DNA of 64,000 bases from Hyphococcus sp. (GTDB lineage: Bacteria; Pseudomonadota; Alphaproteobacteria; Caulobacterales; Parvularculaceae): NCBI GenBank assembly GCA_028285645.1, contig JANQOV010000068.1, positions 24,733 through 88,732 on the forward strand, in the 5' to 3' direction. Shown here one piece after another: positions 30,232-39,033 of the stretch. Below the pieces are notes generated by a model. The model was given only the letters and a program-made list of their open reading frames with translations, had not been told where the DNA came from and made no database searches. How positions within the stretch are numbered: the first letter of the stretch is position 1; every line of letters starts with the position of its first letter. A program made the position numbers and the translations under genes.

Positions 30232-31095
30232 GTGAGCCCAACCATGACAGAGACAACACCGCCCGCTGAAGTCCCGCCCGAACAGATTGAATGGATCAAC
30301 GGGTTTCCGACGCCGCCCTCGGAGCCAAACAAGCCGCTGCACGCCTTCATTTCGGTCATGCGCCTCCTGCGCAACAAAGAAGACACCCGTCAGGTGTTCG
30401 AAATCGTGCAGGCGCTGTCTTCTGGTTCCGCCAAAAAAACATTTCGGCGGTTTACAGATACCGACTACGGTCGGCGGGTTGTCGCCGAGCCCGTGAAGCT
30501 GGAAGAGATTTTGTCCAACCGTGAAGCGTTGCGCGCCATGCCTGAAGGCAGCCTTGGCCGGGTCTATCTTGACTTTATGGAGGGCGAAAACCTGACGCCG
30601 GACGGCTTGATCGACGCAGCGGAAGAAGCCGGTCTCGATTTTCGCGGCGAAACCCAGTTCGAAGAGTTTCGCCGATTGTTTTTGCATCTCGATGTCAGTC
30701 ATGACCTTTGGCACGTGTTGACCGGCTATGGCCGCGATGCGCTTGGCGAACTTTGCAATCTCGTCGTCACGCGGCGCATGTCCAAGAATAATGGTTTCCG
30801 CCTCATCGTGTTCATTGGCATGATCGCTCAGAAGCTCGAACGCCCCGGAACGCCAATCATCAAGGCCCTTAACGAAGCCGGCGAGATGAGCCGCGCCATG
30901 GCGTGGTTGCCGGCGATTGACATCGAAGAATTGCTGCCATTGCCGCTATCAGAAGTGCGCCGTAGGCTGAATATTTCAGAACCGGCGATCTATAATTTGG
31001 TGCCTGACGAGATCAAGGCGAGCCTTTTGAAACCCAAAATCAAGGAAACGCAAACCGAGCGCGAAACCGCAAACGACGGAGCGTTAGCTCACTAA
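30232..31095 (+). CDS. coq4: Coq4-family ubiquinone biosynthesis protein
   Basis: A 287-residue protein with the Coq4 zinc-type motif HDLWHVLTGYGRDALGE (HDxxH then Glu) at about residues 159-175, and FRRFTDTDYGRRV upstream. Coq4 acts in ubiquinone ring modification and complex organisation. The start is GTG 30232 or ATG 30244, neither with a strong ribosome binding site. It follows the operon terminator and precedes thiE by 52 bp. Presence suggests aerobic, ubiquinone-based respiration. Confidence 0.88.
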   Translation: MSPTMTETTPPAEVPPEQIEWINGFPTPPSEPNKPLHAFISVMRLLRNKEDTRQVFEIVQALSSGSAKKTFRRFTDTDYGRRVVAEPVKLEEILSNREALRAMPEGSLGRVYLDFMEGENLTPDGLIDAAEEAGLDFRGETQFEEFRRLFLHLDVSHDLWHVLTGYGRDALGELCNLVVTRRMSKNNGFRLIVFIGMIAQKLERPGTPIIKALNEAGEMSRAMAWLPAIDIEELLPLPLSEVRRRLNISEPAIYNLVPDEIKASLLKPKIKETQTERETANDGALAH

Positions 31096-31147
31096 CGTGC
31101 AGGCGCGGGTCTCGCCAACGACGCTTCGCCTGCCTATATAGCGCGCC

Positions 31148-31804
31148 ATGGATGCGCCCTGCCGACTTTATCTCATTACGCCGCCGCAGATCGAAGACGC
31201 CGCTGTGTTCAGCGACCAATTAAAAGCAGCGTTCGATGCAGGCGATGTCGCCTGCGTGCAATTAAGGCTGAAATCGCCCGACGGCGCATCTGCGCCTGAC
31301 GATGAAATCTTGCGCGTAGCGGAGGCCTTGGCGCCGCTCGCGAAAGCCCGCGACGTTGCTTTTTTGATCAATGACCGTCCCGACCTAGCGCTCAAGGCGG
31401 GCGCCGACGGCGTTCATGTGGGGCAGTCCGATGCGCCTTACGGTAAGGCGCGTGCGATGCTCGGGGATGACGCAACCATCGGCGTTACCTGTCACAATTC
31501 GAAACATCTTGGGCTCGATGCGGGCGAGGCGGGCGCTGACTACGTTGCCTTTGGCGCTTTCTTTCCAACCGATACGAAACAGACGCAGTATCGCGCAACG
31601 CCCGAATTGCTGGAATGGTGGTCCTTCGCGACCACGGTTCCGTCCGTTGCGATCGGCGGCGTAACGCCGGAAAATTGCGGCCCCCTCGTGCGCGCCGGGG
31701 CGGATTTTCTTGCTGTCTCTTCTGCGGTTTGGGCGCATCCCGAAGGGCCCGCCGCCGCCATTGCGGCCTTTGAAGCCGCCATCCTTAAGGCGCGGCGGCC
31801 TTAA
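31148..31804 (+). CDS. thiE: Thiamine-phosphate synthase
   Basis: A 218-residue TIM-barrel enzyme joining HMP-PP and the thiazole phosphate. CVQLRLKS, FLINDRPDLALKAGADGVHVGQSD, IGVTCHNS and AIGGVTPENC correspond to the family's conserved phosphate and Mg sites. No TPP riboswitch is visible upstream, unlike the gene at 63418. In-frame start at ATG 31148, just downstream of a TATATAGCGCGCC stretch. Confidence 0.92.
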   Translation: MDAPCRLYLITPPQIEDAAVFSDQLKAAFDAGDVACVQLRLKSPDGASAPDDEILRVAEALAPLAKARDVAFLINDRPDLALKAGADGVHVGQSDAPYGKARAMLGDDATIGVTCHNSKHLGLDAGEAGADYVAFGAFFPTDTKQTQYRATPELLEWWSFATTVPSVAIGGVTPENCGPLVRAGADFLAVSSAVWAHPEGPAAAIAAFEAAILKARRP

Positions 31805-31870
31805 CCAAAAAACGACCCCGCCCGGAACGCGGTTTGCAACGTTATCTCGCAACGGCAATCAACAGGCGGG

Positions 31871-32011
31871 ATGGCGATGGTGAACAAGTGGGTCCTTAGA
31901 GCGTCTTCAGCAGCGTTCGCCATTATGGCGTTCTCGCTTTCCTTACTGGCGGGCGCTAGCGCGGTCTATGTCGAGCATACGCCGCAATCGCTCGAAGCAG
32001 CGAGCCGCTGA
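31871..32011 (+). CDS. Small membrane or secreted protein, 46 aa
   Basis: A 46-codon frame MAMVNKWVLRASSAAFAIMA followed by FSLSLLAGASAVYVEHTPQS and a short tail. A basic start and one hydrophobic segment (about residues 11-33) suggest a membrane anchor or a signal peptide. AGGCGGG precedes ATG 31871 or, with better spacing, ATG 31877. It lies between thiE and the Sel1 protein, ending 13 bp before the latter's start, and is probably co-transcribed. No family recognised; a spurious frame cannot be excluded. Confidence 0.45.
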   Translation: MAMVNKWVLRASSAAFAIMAFSLSLLAGASAVYVEHTPQSLEAASR

Positions 32012-32024
32012 AAGCTTGGCGCGT

Positions 32025-33062
32025 ATGGATAAAATCCGCTACAAAATTGTCATGATGAGGATTTTGATCTTCGCCTTTATCGTGGCGATCAGCCTTCTTT
32101 CCCTGCAAGTGCGCGCTGAGGAAGCGACGGGAGACGCTTCCGCAGCGGCTGCGTTCGATTTGCTGCTTGCGGGTGAATACGAAAAAGCGCGGGCCATGGC
32201 GGCGCCGCTTGCTGAGGCTGGCGACGCTGATGCGCAACACCTCATGGGGTATCTCGACGAAAAAGGTTTGGGTGGGCCAAAAGATTTAGCAAGCGCCATC
32301 GCTTTTTACATGAAGTCCGCCGAGCAGGGGCAGCCCGACGCGCAATTTGCGCTCGGCGAGTTAGCGTATTTTGGGGATGGCGTCGTTCAGGACGATGAAA
32401 CCGCCGCCGGTTGGTTTGCGCTTGCGGAACGGCAAGGCCATGCGCGCGCGAAAATGCGGCTCGGCTACATGTACGCAAAGGGACTTGGGGTAGAGCCGGA
32501 CCAGCGCCGATCGCTGCAGCTCTTTGAAGAAGCAGCGAAACTTGGGGATGCGGAAGCGCAATACAATCTTGGCGTCGCTTATCTTACCGGCGACGGAACG
32601 GATCAGGACTACAAAAAGGCCGCCGCCTGGTTTGAGCAGGCTGGCGTTCAGGGCCATGCGGATTCCCAATACAATCTAGCTTTGATTTATGATGCTGGCC
32701 TTGCCGGCAAGAAGGACCCGGAAAAGACGCTTAAATGGATGACAGCCGCAGCGGACTCGGGGCTTACCGCCGCTTATGTGGCGCTTGGACTGATGACCCA
32801 TGGCGGCGTTACAGGCGATGAAGCGCCAAGCGCTGCTGATTGGTTTCAGCGGGCTGCAGACGCCGGCGATCCGCAAGGTCAGTTTCTTTACGCTGTCGCC
32901 CTGAAAGAGGGCGACGGCCGCGAAAAGGACCTTGCCGGCGCGATCATGTGGATTGATCGCTCGCTGGCGGCTGAAGAGGGCGGACTGGAACCCCAAACCC
33001 GCCAGGAAGCGGAAGCGTTACGCAGCCAAATCATTGCTGAGATGTCGAGCGCCGGGCAGTAA
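32025..33062 (+). CDS. Secreted Sel1-repeat protein
   Basis: A 345-residue protein with an N-terminal signal segment (MRILIFAFIVAISLLSLQVRA after a short basic extension) and about seven Sel1-like repeats of roughly 36 residues, for example GYMYAKGLGVEPDQRRSLQLF and GVAYLTGDGTDQDYKKAAAWF. Sel1 proteins act as periplasmic scaffolds for protein-protein contact. The start is ATG 32025 or ATG 32052; the latter begins the signal peptide directly. The exact partner is unknown. Confidence 0.85.
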   Translation: MDKIRYKIVMMRILIFAFIVAISLLSLQVRAEEATGDASAAAAFDLLLAGEYEKARAMAAPLAEAGDADAQHLMGYLDEKGLGGPKDLASAIAFYMKSAEQGQPDAQFALGELAYFGDGVVQDDETAAGWFALAERQGHARAKMRLGYMYAKGLGVEPDQRRSLQLFEEAAKLGDAEAQYNLGVAYLTGDGTDQDYKKAAAWFEQAGVQGHADSQYNLALIYDAGLAGKKDPEKTLKWMTAAADSGLTAAYVALGLMTHGGVTGDEAPSAADWFQRAADAGDPQGQFLYAVALKEGDGREKDLAGAIMWIDRSLAAEEGGLEPQTRQEAEALRSQIIAEMSSAGQ

Positions 33063-33126
33063 ACCGCGCTCATCACCCAAATAGATTCCTGTTTCGTTCT
33101 GTCGCGAACCGCGCCATGTTTCGCCC

Positions 33127-33630
33127 ATGAGTGAAGTGATTCGAATTCTTGGCGTCGATCCCGGATCGGCGGCGACGGGCTGGGGCGTCATCGATGTCGC
33201 CGGCGCGCGGCTGACCTACGTCGCTTCCGGCGTCATCCGACCCAAACGAAAGGCCGTTCGCGCAGAAAAATTGGCGCAAATATTCTCAGGGCTAAGCACC
33301 CTCATTGACGAATTCAAACCTAAGGAAGCTGCGGTCGAGGAGACCTTTGTCAACGCTTCCCCGCGGGATGCGCTGGTTCTTGGCGAGGCGCGGGGGATGG
33401 CGCTCGCTGCGCCGGCCCATTGCGGCTTGCCGGTGTTCGAATACGCCGCCAACAGCGTGAAAAAATCCGTGGTCGGACGGGGGCATGCTGACAAAACGCA
33501 AGTTGAGGCCATGGTGAAAGTCTTGCTGCCCAAGTGCGGCGCGCCGAAAGCCGATGAAGCGGATGCACTCGCTGTTGCGATTTGTCATGCGCATCATGGC
33601 GGCATGCGCAAATTGGAGGCGGCGTCATGA
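33127..33630 (+). CDS. ruvC: Holliday junction endonuclease RuvC
   Basis: A 167-residue resolvase with RNase H-like catalytic acids: D11 in ILGVDPGSAATG, the Glu pair in AAVEETFV, and D/D in PKADEADALAVAICH. It cleaves four-way junctions with RuvAB. Its stop overlaps the ruvA start (ATGA), showing tight coupling. Confidence 0.97.
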   Translation: MSEVIRILGVDPGSAATGWGVIDVAGARLTYVASGVIRPKRKAVRAEKLAQIFSGLSTLIDEFKPKEAAVEETFVNASPRDALVLGEARGMALAAPAHCGLPVFEYAANSVKKSVVGRGHADKTQVEAMVKVLLPKCGAPKADEADALAVAICHAHHGGMRKLEAAS

Positions 33631-34253
33631 TCGGGCGGCTCAAGGGAACGGTTGCGGGCGTCGGCGCAGACACAGCGCTCATCGATGTTAGCGGCGTCGG
33701 TTATGAAATTTTTGCCGCGCCGCGTCTCTTACAGAATTTAAACGCCGGCGATGAAACGACGGTTTCGATCGAGACCTATGTCCGCGAGGACATGATCAAA
33801 CTTTACGGGTTTGAAAATGACGCCGAGCGGCAGTGCTTTCGGCTGTTGCAGTCAGTGCAAGGCGTCGGCGCCAAACATGCGCTGTCGATTTTGCAAATCC
33901 TGCCGCCGGCGGCGTTGTACGACGCGGTCGCGGCGGAGGACGTCACGGCCATTTCCCGCGCCCATGGGGTCGGCAAGAAAATCGCCCAACGCATTGCAAC
34001 GGAACTGCAATCGAAAGTCGGCGCGCTTGCCGGCGCAACGGGCGAACCGTTGATCGTCGCGGCGCGCAAAACGGCGGCGGCAAAATCATCCGACCCGCAG
34101 CTTGCCGCCCGGGCTGACGCGGTCTCGGCGCTTGCCAATCTCGGTTATGACGGGGCCGAGGCGCGCCGCGCAGTCGCTAGCGCCGCTGAAGCCATGGACG
34201 CGCCCGGCGTTGAGGCGCTCATCAAGGCGGCGCTGAAGGAATTGGCGGCTTGA
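33627..34253 (+). CDS. ruvA: Holliday junction DNA helicase subunit RuvA
   Basis: A 208-residue junction-binding protein. The N-terminal OB domain begins MIGRLKGTVAGVG, the HhH region has QSVQGVGAKHALSIL and AHGVGKKIAQRIATEL, and the C-terminal domain III (LANLGYDGAEARRAV) contacts RuvB. The true start is ATG 33627 overlapping the ruvC stop; the longer upstream frame runs inside ruvC. Confidence 0.96.
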   Translation: MIGRLKGTVAGVGADTALIDVSGVGYEIFAAPRLLQNLNAGDETTVSIETYVREDMIKLYGFENDAERQCFRLLQSVQGVGAKHALSILQILPPAALYDAVAAEDVTAISRAHGVGKKIAQRIATELQSKVGALAGATGEPLIVAARKTAAAKSSDPQLAARADAVSALANLGYDGAEARRAVASAAEAMDAPGVEALIKAALKELAA

Positions 34254-34278
34254 GTTGAGATTTTTGTACGGATAGATA

Positions 34279-35319
34279 ATGGCTGAACCTGCATTCAACG
34301 ACGACCGCCTGATTGAGCCGGAGCGCAAGCCGGAGGACGCTGATGCTGCGTTGCGGCCGAAGCGCCTCGATGACTTCATCGGTCAACGTCAGGCCAAGGA
34401 CAATCTGCGGGTTTTCGTCGAAGCGGCGGTGAAGCGAGCAGAAGCGCTCGACCATGTGTTGTTTCACGGACCGCCGGGGCTTGGCAAAACCACATTAGCG
34501 CAAATCGTCGCCAACGAACTTGGCGTTAATTTCCGTTCGACCTCTGGACCGGTGATCACCAAGCCGGGTGATCTCGCGGCGCTGCTCACCAATCTGGAAG
34601 CGGGCGATGTTTTGTTCATTGACGAAATTCATCGCTTAACCCCCGCCGTTGAGGAAGTGCTGTACCCCGCCATGGAAGATTACGCGCTAGATTTAATGAT
34701 CGGTGAGGGGCCGGCGGCGCGCTCGGTGAAAATCGACTTGCCGCGCTTTACGCTGATTGGCGCAACGACCCGTTCGGGGCTTTTAGCGAAACCGTTGATG
34801 GACCGGTTCGGCATTCCGGTGCGACTTGAATTTTATTCCCATGGAGAGCTTTGCCGCATTGTCGCTCGCGGCGCCGAAAAACTCGTCGCGCCAATGTCTG
34901 AAGACGGCGCCCTTGAAATTGCTCGCCGCAGCCGCGGCACGCCGCGGGTCGCCGGGCGTTTGCTGCGCCGGGTGCGTGATGTGGCGACGGTCGAAGGGGC
35001 GGGCGAGATTGACCGGCAAGTGGCCGACAAGGCGCTCAAGCGTCTTGAGATCGACGGCCTTGGCCTTGACCCGCTCGACCGGCGCTATCTCCGGTTGATT
35101 GCGGAGCATTTTGGCGGCGGCCCGGTGGGCGTTGAAACCCTTGCCGCCTCGCTCGCTGAAGCCCGCGACGCTGTCGAAGATGTGGTTGAGCCTTTTCTTC
35201 TGCAATGCGGGCTTATTCAGCGCACGCCCCGGGGCCGCGTTTTATCGTCGACAGCCTGGAAACATTTGGGCCTTGCACCGCCAAAAGGCCCAAGCACGGA
35301 TTTGTTTGTCGAAAAATAG
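34279..35319 (+). CDS. ruvB: Holliday junction branch migration ATPase RuvB
   Basis: A 346-residue AAA+ motor. [12 protein letters not shown] starts the ATPase core, Walker A is [11 protein letters not shown], Walker B is LFIDEIHRL, and sensor/arginine finger segments include IGATTRSG and [19 protein letters not shown] winged-helix C-terminus ends in LGLAPPKG. 25 bp behind ruvA. Confidence 0.97.
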   Translation: MAEPAFNDDRLIEPERKPEDADAALRPKRLDDFIGQRQAKDNLRVFVEAAVKRAEALDHVLFHGPPGLGKTTLAQIVANELGVNFRSTSGPVITKPGDLAALLTNLEAGDVLFIDEIHRLTPAVEEVLYPAMEDYALDLMIGEGPAARSVKIDLPRFTLIGATTRSGLLAKPLMDRFGIPVRLEFYSHGELCRIVARGAEKLVAPMSEDGALEIARRSRGTPRVAGRLLRRVRDVATVEGAGEIDRQVADKALKRLEIDGLGLDPLDRRYLRLIAEHFGGGPVGVETLAASLAEARDAVEDVVEPFLLQCGLIQRTPRGRVLSSTAWKHLGLAPPKGPSTDLFVEK

Positions 35320-35376
35320 GCCGCTTCCGCGTCATGGTCGTGCGACGCAATCAAACAACGCATTCGGGGAGCGCTT

Positions 35377-35889
35377 ATGAAACGCACAGCACTGTTCTCG
35401 GTCTTGATCAGCACCTTCTTAATCGGATGCGCTTCGGCGGGCGAGGAGATTGACGTTAAAACCCTTGAAGCGGGCGAGGTTTCGCCGCCGGCAAAAATCG
35501 AAGCGCTGGCCTGGCTCGCTGGTCATTGGCAAGGCGAGGGACTTGGCGGAACCGTAACGGAACTAATCGCGCCCGCCGCCGGCGGTCAGATGATGGGCGC
35601 CTTTTCTTTCATCAAGGAAGATGCCGCGCCCGGCTTTTACGAATTTTATCTGTTCACTGAAGTTGACGACACAATCATCTTGAAGCTGAAGCATTTTTCG
35701 CCCGAGTTGGCCGGCTGGGAAGAAAAGGACGGGTATGTTGAATTTCCGCTTGTCGCTCTAGAAGAAAATGCCGCTTACTTTGGCGGACTTACCTATGTGA
35801 AGACCGGTCCTGATGAATTAAAGGCGGCGGTGCGCCTAGACGAAAACGAGACGGCGTATTTTTCCTACAAGCGTAAGCCGTTGGACTAA
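35377..35889 (+). CDS. Putative lipoprotein with DUF6265-like domain
   Basis: A 170-residue protein with a lipoprotein signal (MKRTALFSVLISTFLIGCAS, Cys18). Its mature domain has LAWLAGHWQGEGLGG and APAAGGQMMGAF, typical of the DUF6265 beta-rich family of unknown function. It is 57 bp after ruvB on the same strand. Probably outer membrane attached; no function known. Confidence 0.82.
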   Translation: MKRTALFSVLISTFLIGCASAGEEIDVKTLEAGEVSPPAKIEALAWLAGHWQGEGLGGTVTELIAPAAGGQMMGAFSFIKEDAAPGFYEFYLFTEVDDTIILKLKHFSPELAGWEEKDGYVEFPLVALEENAAYFGGLTYVKTGPDELKAAVRLDENETAYFSYKRKPLD

Positions 35890-35916
35890 CCGGTTCACTG
35901 TAATGCACCGTCAGCG

Positions 35917-37035
35917 TCAATCGACAGGCGCCGCATCGCGGCTAAGTTCGCCTTTTTCATTTGGTTTGAGGTTTTGCGGTGTGCCGAAATGATCAAGGCA
36001 AGCGCGGATCCGCCATTCGATGTCTTCCGGCGACCGACCATCAACCCGTACAGCGCCGATATTTTGGGCGCCGCAATGGTGGGCCAAAAACAGATTGTTA
36101 TTTGGCCACCAGTCATTGAGAAAAAGTTCGATAACGTTTTTCGGCCGCCAATGAAGGATGTTGGCGACGGCGGAACCGTGATCAGCGATCACGGTTTCCG
36201 TATAGCGGGCATGGGTCGCCGCTTTATCTGAAGACAAATCTTCCGGCCTTAAAACACGTCCGCCGAGTTTCGTTACAATGGTTGCGACAACTTCGCTTGG
36301 ATACTGGCGGGTCGCTGCTTCGCCGACAAAATCAAACCGGCCAAGATAAGTGATGCTGCCGGGCTCTGGCTCTGGCCTTACCGGCGCGAGTTTTGCGCGA
36401 TAAGCATCGACCTCCCGCTCAGTCCAATAAAGCAGCGGTGTTTGCTTGCGTAAGATTTTTGCGCGGCGAATGCATCGCCATTCGTCGGCGACAATGTAAT
36501 CAATATTTGCGCGCTTTAGGTCGCGGGCGACATAATCTTTTTTTGCAAGAAACGCAGGCAATAAAAGCGGCGCACCCAAAGGCTCCGCGCATAAGACCGT
36601 ACCCAGATAAGTTTGCACCCAGTCGCCATAGGTATAGGGATAATCGCACTCGACAATGACAGCTTCATCGATCACCGCAGCCTTCGCCTTTGGTCGCCGC
36701 AGTATTTCCAAGAGAGATGGCATGCGTACGCTGTAGGCTTGGTGCAGCGCACCATCGACCCACGCCATGCCGCTCGGCGAATAAAAAACATTGGCGCGCG
36801 TCTCAAATAGCGGCCGCGGCGTTTCAAATTCCACAAGCCGCTGCTCATGCATGCGCGTGGGACCGTCATAGTTAAGCGTATCGCCAAAATACTGAACCGC
36901 GACGCCGGCTTTCCTTCGCTGCGCCGACGCCGGCGTTCGCCGCAAAACACCCATCGCCGAGGCGGGGCCCAACGCCAATCCTTTTACGGTGTTGCGTAAT
37001 TTGACCGTCGGCTTGCGCCGATCCTGTAATTGCAT
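35917..37035 (-). CDS. GT61/DUF563-like glycosyltransferase
   Basis: A 372-residue cytoplasmic-looking protein. VIVECDYPYTYGDWVQTYLG in the middle and IADHGSAVANILHWRPKNVIEL near the C-terminus resemble the DUF563/GT61 core, where a conserved 'HGA.L.N' loop precedes the sugar-nucleotide site. The ATG at 37035 has GGGGGAG upstream; an earlier in-frame start at 37092 lacks one. It is divergent from ybgC and not part of the Tol operon. The sugar and acceptor are unknown; a surface polysaccharide role is an inference. Confidence 0.65.
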   Translation of the reverse strand: MQLQDRRKPTVKLRNTVKGLALGPASAMGVLRRTPASAQRRKAGVAVQYFGDTLNYDGPTRMHEQRLVEFETPRPLFETRANVFYSPSGMAWVDGALHQAYSVRMPSLLEILRRPKAKAAVIDEAVIVECDYPYTYGDWVQTYLGTVLCAEPLGAPLLLPAFLAKKDYVARDLKRANIDYIVADEWRCIRRAKILRKQTPLLYWTEREVDAYRAKLAPVRPEPEPGSITYLGRFDFVGEAATRQYPSEVVATIVTKLGGRVLRPEDLSSDKAATHARYTETVIADHGSAVANILHWRPKNVIELFLNDWWPNNNLFLAHHCGAQNIGAVRVDGRSPEDIEWRIRACLDHFGTPQNLKPNEKGELSRDAAPVD

Positions 37036-37114
37036 TGCTTCTCCCCCAACCCCATACTGCCTAGCAAGAAGCAAGCCACTAAAATAACGCACCGGGGATC
37101 GTTTTGGAAGTGTA

Positions 37115-37510
37115 ATGGCTATGGATTTTTTGTTTCCGGTGCGCGTTTATTACGAAGACACCGATTTTTCCGGCGTTGTTTATCACGCCGCCTATTTGAA
37201 GTTTTTTGAGCGGGGGCGGACCGAAGCGCTTCGCGCTTGCGGCGTGTCGCACACTGAGCTTTTGGCGCGAGACGAGCCGCTTGCTTTCGCCGTCAGAAAA
37301 ATGACCACGGAATGGCTAATCCCGGCGCGCATCGACAATCTGCTGGAAGTGCGCACCGCGTTTGTTTCCGTTAAAGGCGCGCGCATGACGCTGAATCAGG
37401 AAATCTGGCGCGATGAGGATTTGATCGCTCGCGCCGAAGTGGAGGCCGCCTGTATGTCGCTGTCAGGCCGCGCGCGGCGTCTTCCTCCTGATATATTGGA
37501 AAAATTTTGA
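37115..37510 (+). CDS. ybgC: YbgC-type acyl-CoA thioesterase
   Basis: A 131-residue hotdog-fold thioesterase with YYEDTDFSGVVYHAAYLKFFERGRTE, containing the catalytic Asp and the Tyr/His element. YbgC is normally the first gene of the tol-pal cluster and is thought to act on acyl-ACP or acyl-CoA at the membrane. Here an acyltransferase gene separates it from tolQ. Confidence 0.94.
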   Translation: MAMDFLFPVRVYYEDTDFSGVVYHAAYLKFFERGRTEALRACGVSHTELLARDEPLAFAVRKMTTEWLIPARIDNLLEVRTAFVSVKGARMTLNQEIWRDEDLIARAEVEAACMSLSGRARRLPPDILEKF

Positions 37511-37600
37511 GTCTCATTCTGCTACCGCAAGCCAGCTCGAAGGGGAATGTTAAGTCCTCGCCGCCAGAATTTGCGCATTTAGGCGAAGGACGTTCGATCG

Positions 37601-38716
37601 TTGACTACGAAGCGCGCTAAGAGGAACCCCCGCACTTTGGCTGCGGCCTGGGAAGAAAGCCGGGCCGCCGGCAATAATTTCGACGCCATCCGTCTGTTCG
37701 CCGCTGGGCTTGTGATTTTTTCTCATAGCTTTGAAATCACCACTGGGACCCGTGACACAGAGCCCTTGGAAGTTTTGTCCGGGCAAATCAGCCTCGGCGA
37801 ACTTGCTGTTTTGATCTTCTTTGTGGTGAGCGGTTTTTTGATCACCAAAAGCTGGCAAGCGGCGCCGCATTTGGGCGTCTTCTTGCGCAAGCGCGCCTTG
37901 CGTATTCTGCCGGCGCCTTTTGTTTGCGTCGGCTTGCTTGCGCTGGTTGCTGGTCCGATCCTTACCAACGCCCCGCTCGGCGAATATTTTTCCTCGCCGC
38001 TGTTGTGGGCGTTCCTCTTGAATGGCGTCTTCATCCATAGCGTCGGTTCTTTGCCGGGCGTCTTTGCTGATGCGCCCTTTCCTGCGACCGTCAACGCGCC
38101 GCTTTGGACGCTTGCGTTTGAAGCGGTTTGTTATGGGCTTGTTGCGGTGCTTGGGATCACTAGGCTCTTGAAACCGCTCGGCTGCGCGGTGGTTTTTTTG
38201 TTGTTGATCCTCATTGCCGATGGCGCGTGGACATTTTTTGGCGGCTCTGCCGGCGCCTTCCTGTTCAAGCTCTCTTTGCTTGGTCCTTCGTTTTTTGTGG
38301 GCGCAATGATGGCTCTTGCTGCCGACCGCATTGTCCTTGATGCGCGTTTGGCGGCGGCGGCCGCTGGCGTTCTTGTGATAGCGACATTGATGGGCGGTCT
38401 TGTCGTCGCCTTCGCTTTGGCGGGCGCTTATCTGACGCTTTATCTTGCCTTCGCGTCGCTTGGGTCTGTGCGCCATGCCGGCAGATTCGGCGACTTTTCC
38501 TATGGGCTCTATCTTTGGGGCTGGCCGGTGCAGCAGGTTGTGGAGCAGGCGCTCCCGGGCAGCGGCTGGGCCGTTAATTTCGCCATCGCCCTGCCGATTG
38601 CCCTTTGCCTTGCGGTCCTCAGCTGGCGGCTTGTCGAAAAACCAGCTTTGCGCCTCAAGGTTGTCAAACGCCAAAACAACGCCGCGCCGAGCGCTGCAGC
38701 GTCAGTGCGTTCTTAA
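37601..38716 (+). CDS. Acyltransferase-3 family membrane protein (OafA-like)
   Basis: A 371-residue protein with about ten TM helices. FDAIRLFAAGLVIFSHSFEI at residues 27-46 carries the family's R...H catalytic-type motif, and FGDFSYGLYLWGWPVQQ near the end is the conserved C-terminal element. Such enzymes O-acylate sugars of lipopolysaccharide, capsule or peptidoglycan. The start is TTG 37601 (AGGCGAAGGA upstream). It interrupts ybgC-tolQ on the same strand. The acceptor is unknown. Confidence 0.85.
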   Translation: MTTKRAKRNPRTLAAAWEESRAAGNNFDAIRLFAAGLVIFSHSFEITTGTRDTEPLEVLSGQISLGELAVLIFFVVSGFLITKSWQAAPHLGVFLRKRALRILPAPFVCVGLLALVAGPILTNAPLGEYFSSPLLWAFLLNGVFIHSVGSLPGVFADAPFPATVNAPLWTLAFEAVCYGLVAVLGITRLLKPLGCAVVFLLLILIADGAWTFFGGSAGAFLFKLSLLGPSFFVGAMMALAADRIVLDARLAAAAAGVLVIATLMGGLVVAFALAGAYLTLYLAFASLGSVRHAGRFGDFSYGLYLWGWPVQQVVEQALPGSGWAVNFAIALPIALCLAVLSWRLVEKPALRLKVVKRQNNAAPSAAASVRS

Positions 38717-39033
38717 GGCGCTTCGCTGAACCGCCGGTGGTCAGCGCAACTTGGCATTAAATCTTTGCAACGCCCCAAATGCCGGCTTTCAAAAGCCGCC
38801 AATTTGCCCGATTTCTGCGGCATAGGGGATTAAATCGAAGCCCCATCAGTGTTAACCATGGGTTCGCCAGCGCGCCGGCATGGTATGGCGCGATGAAGAA
38901 ATATTGCCCCTAGCCTGCTAATGGATTGGCGCTATAGGGCAAATGACGTTGAAGAAGAGCAAGGAAGCGTCGTTTTGGTTTTGTTTTGTGGCCCAATGAC
39001 AAAAGCCGGGCCCTATCAGGGGATATCGAGATA
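38717..39033 (+). other. 317-bp non-coding gap before tolQ
   Basis: No convincing gene. It holds a small inverted repeat GGCTTT/AAAGCC near 38780-38795 without a T-run and a TTAACCAT at 38852-38859, which resembles a CtrA half-site. The tolQ promoter is probably here, but no sigma70-like pair stands out. Confidence 0.5.

Noticed and set aside
37550-38674. A 374-codon open frame on the - strand
   Set aside because: Antisense to the acyltransferase; extremely charged and Gln/Lys/Arg-rich, as expected from a reversed membrane-protein gene.
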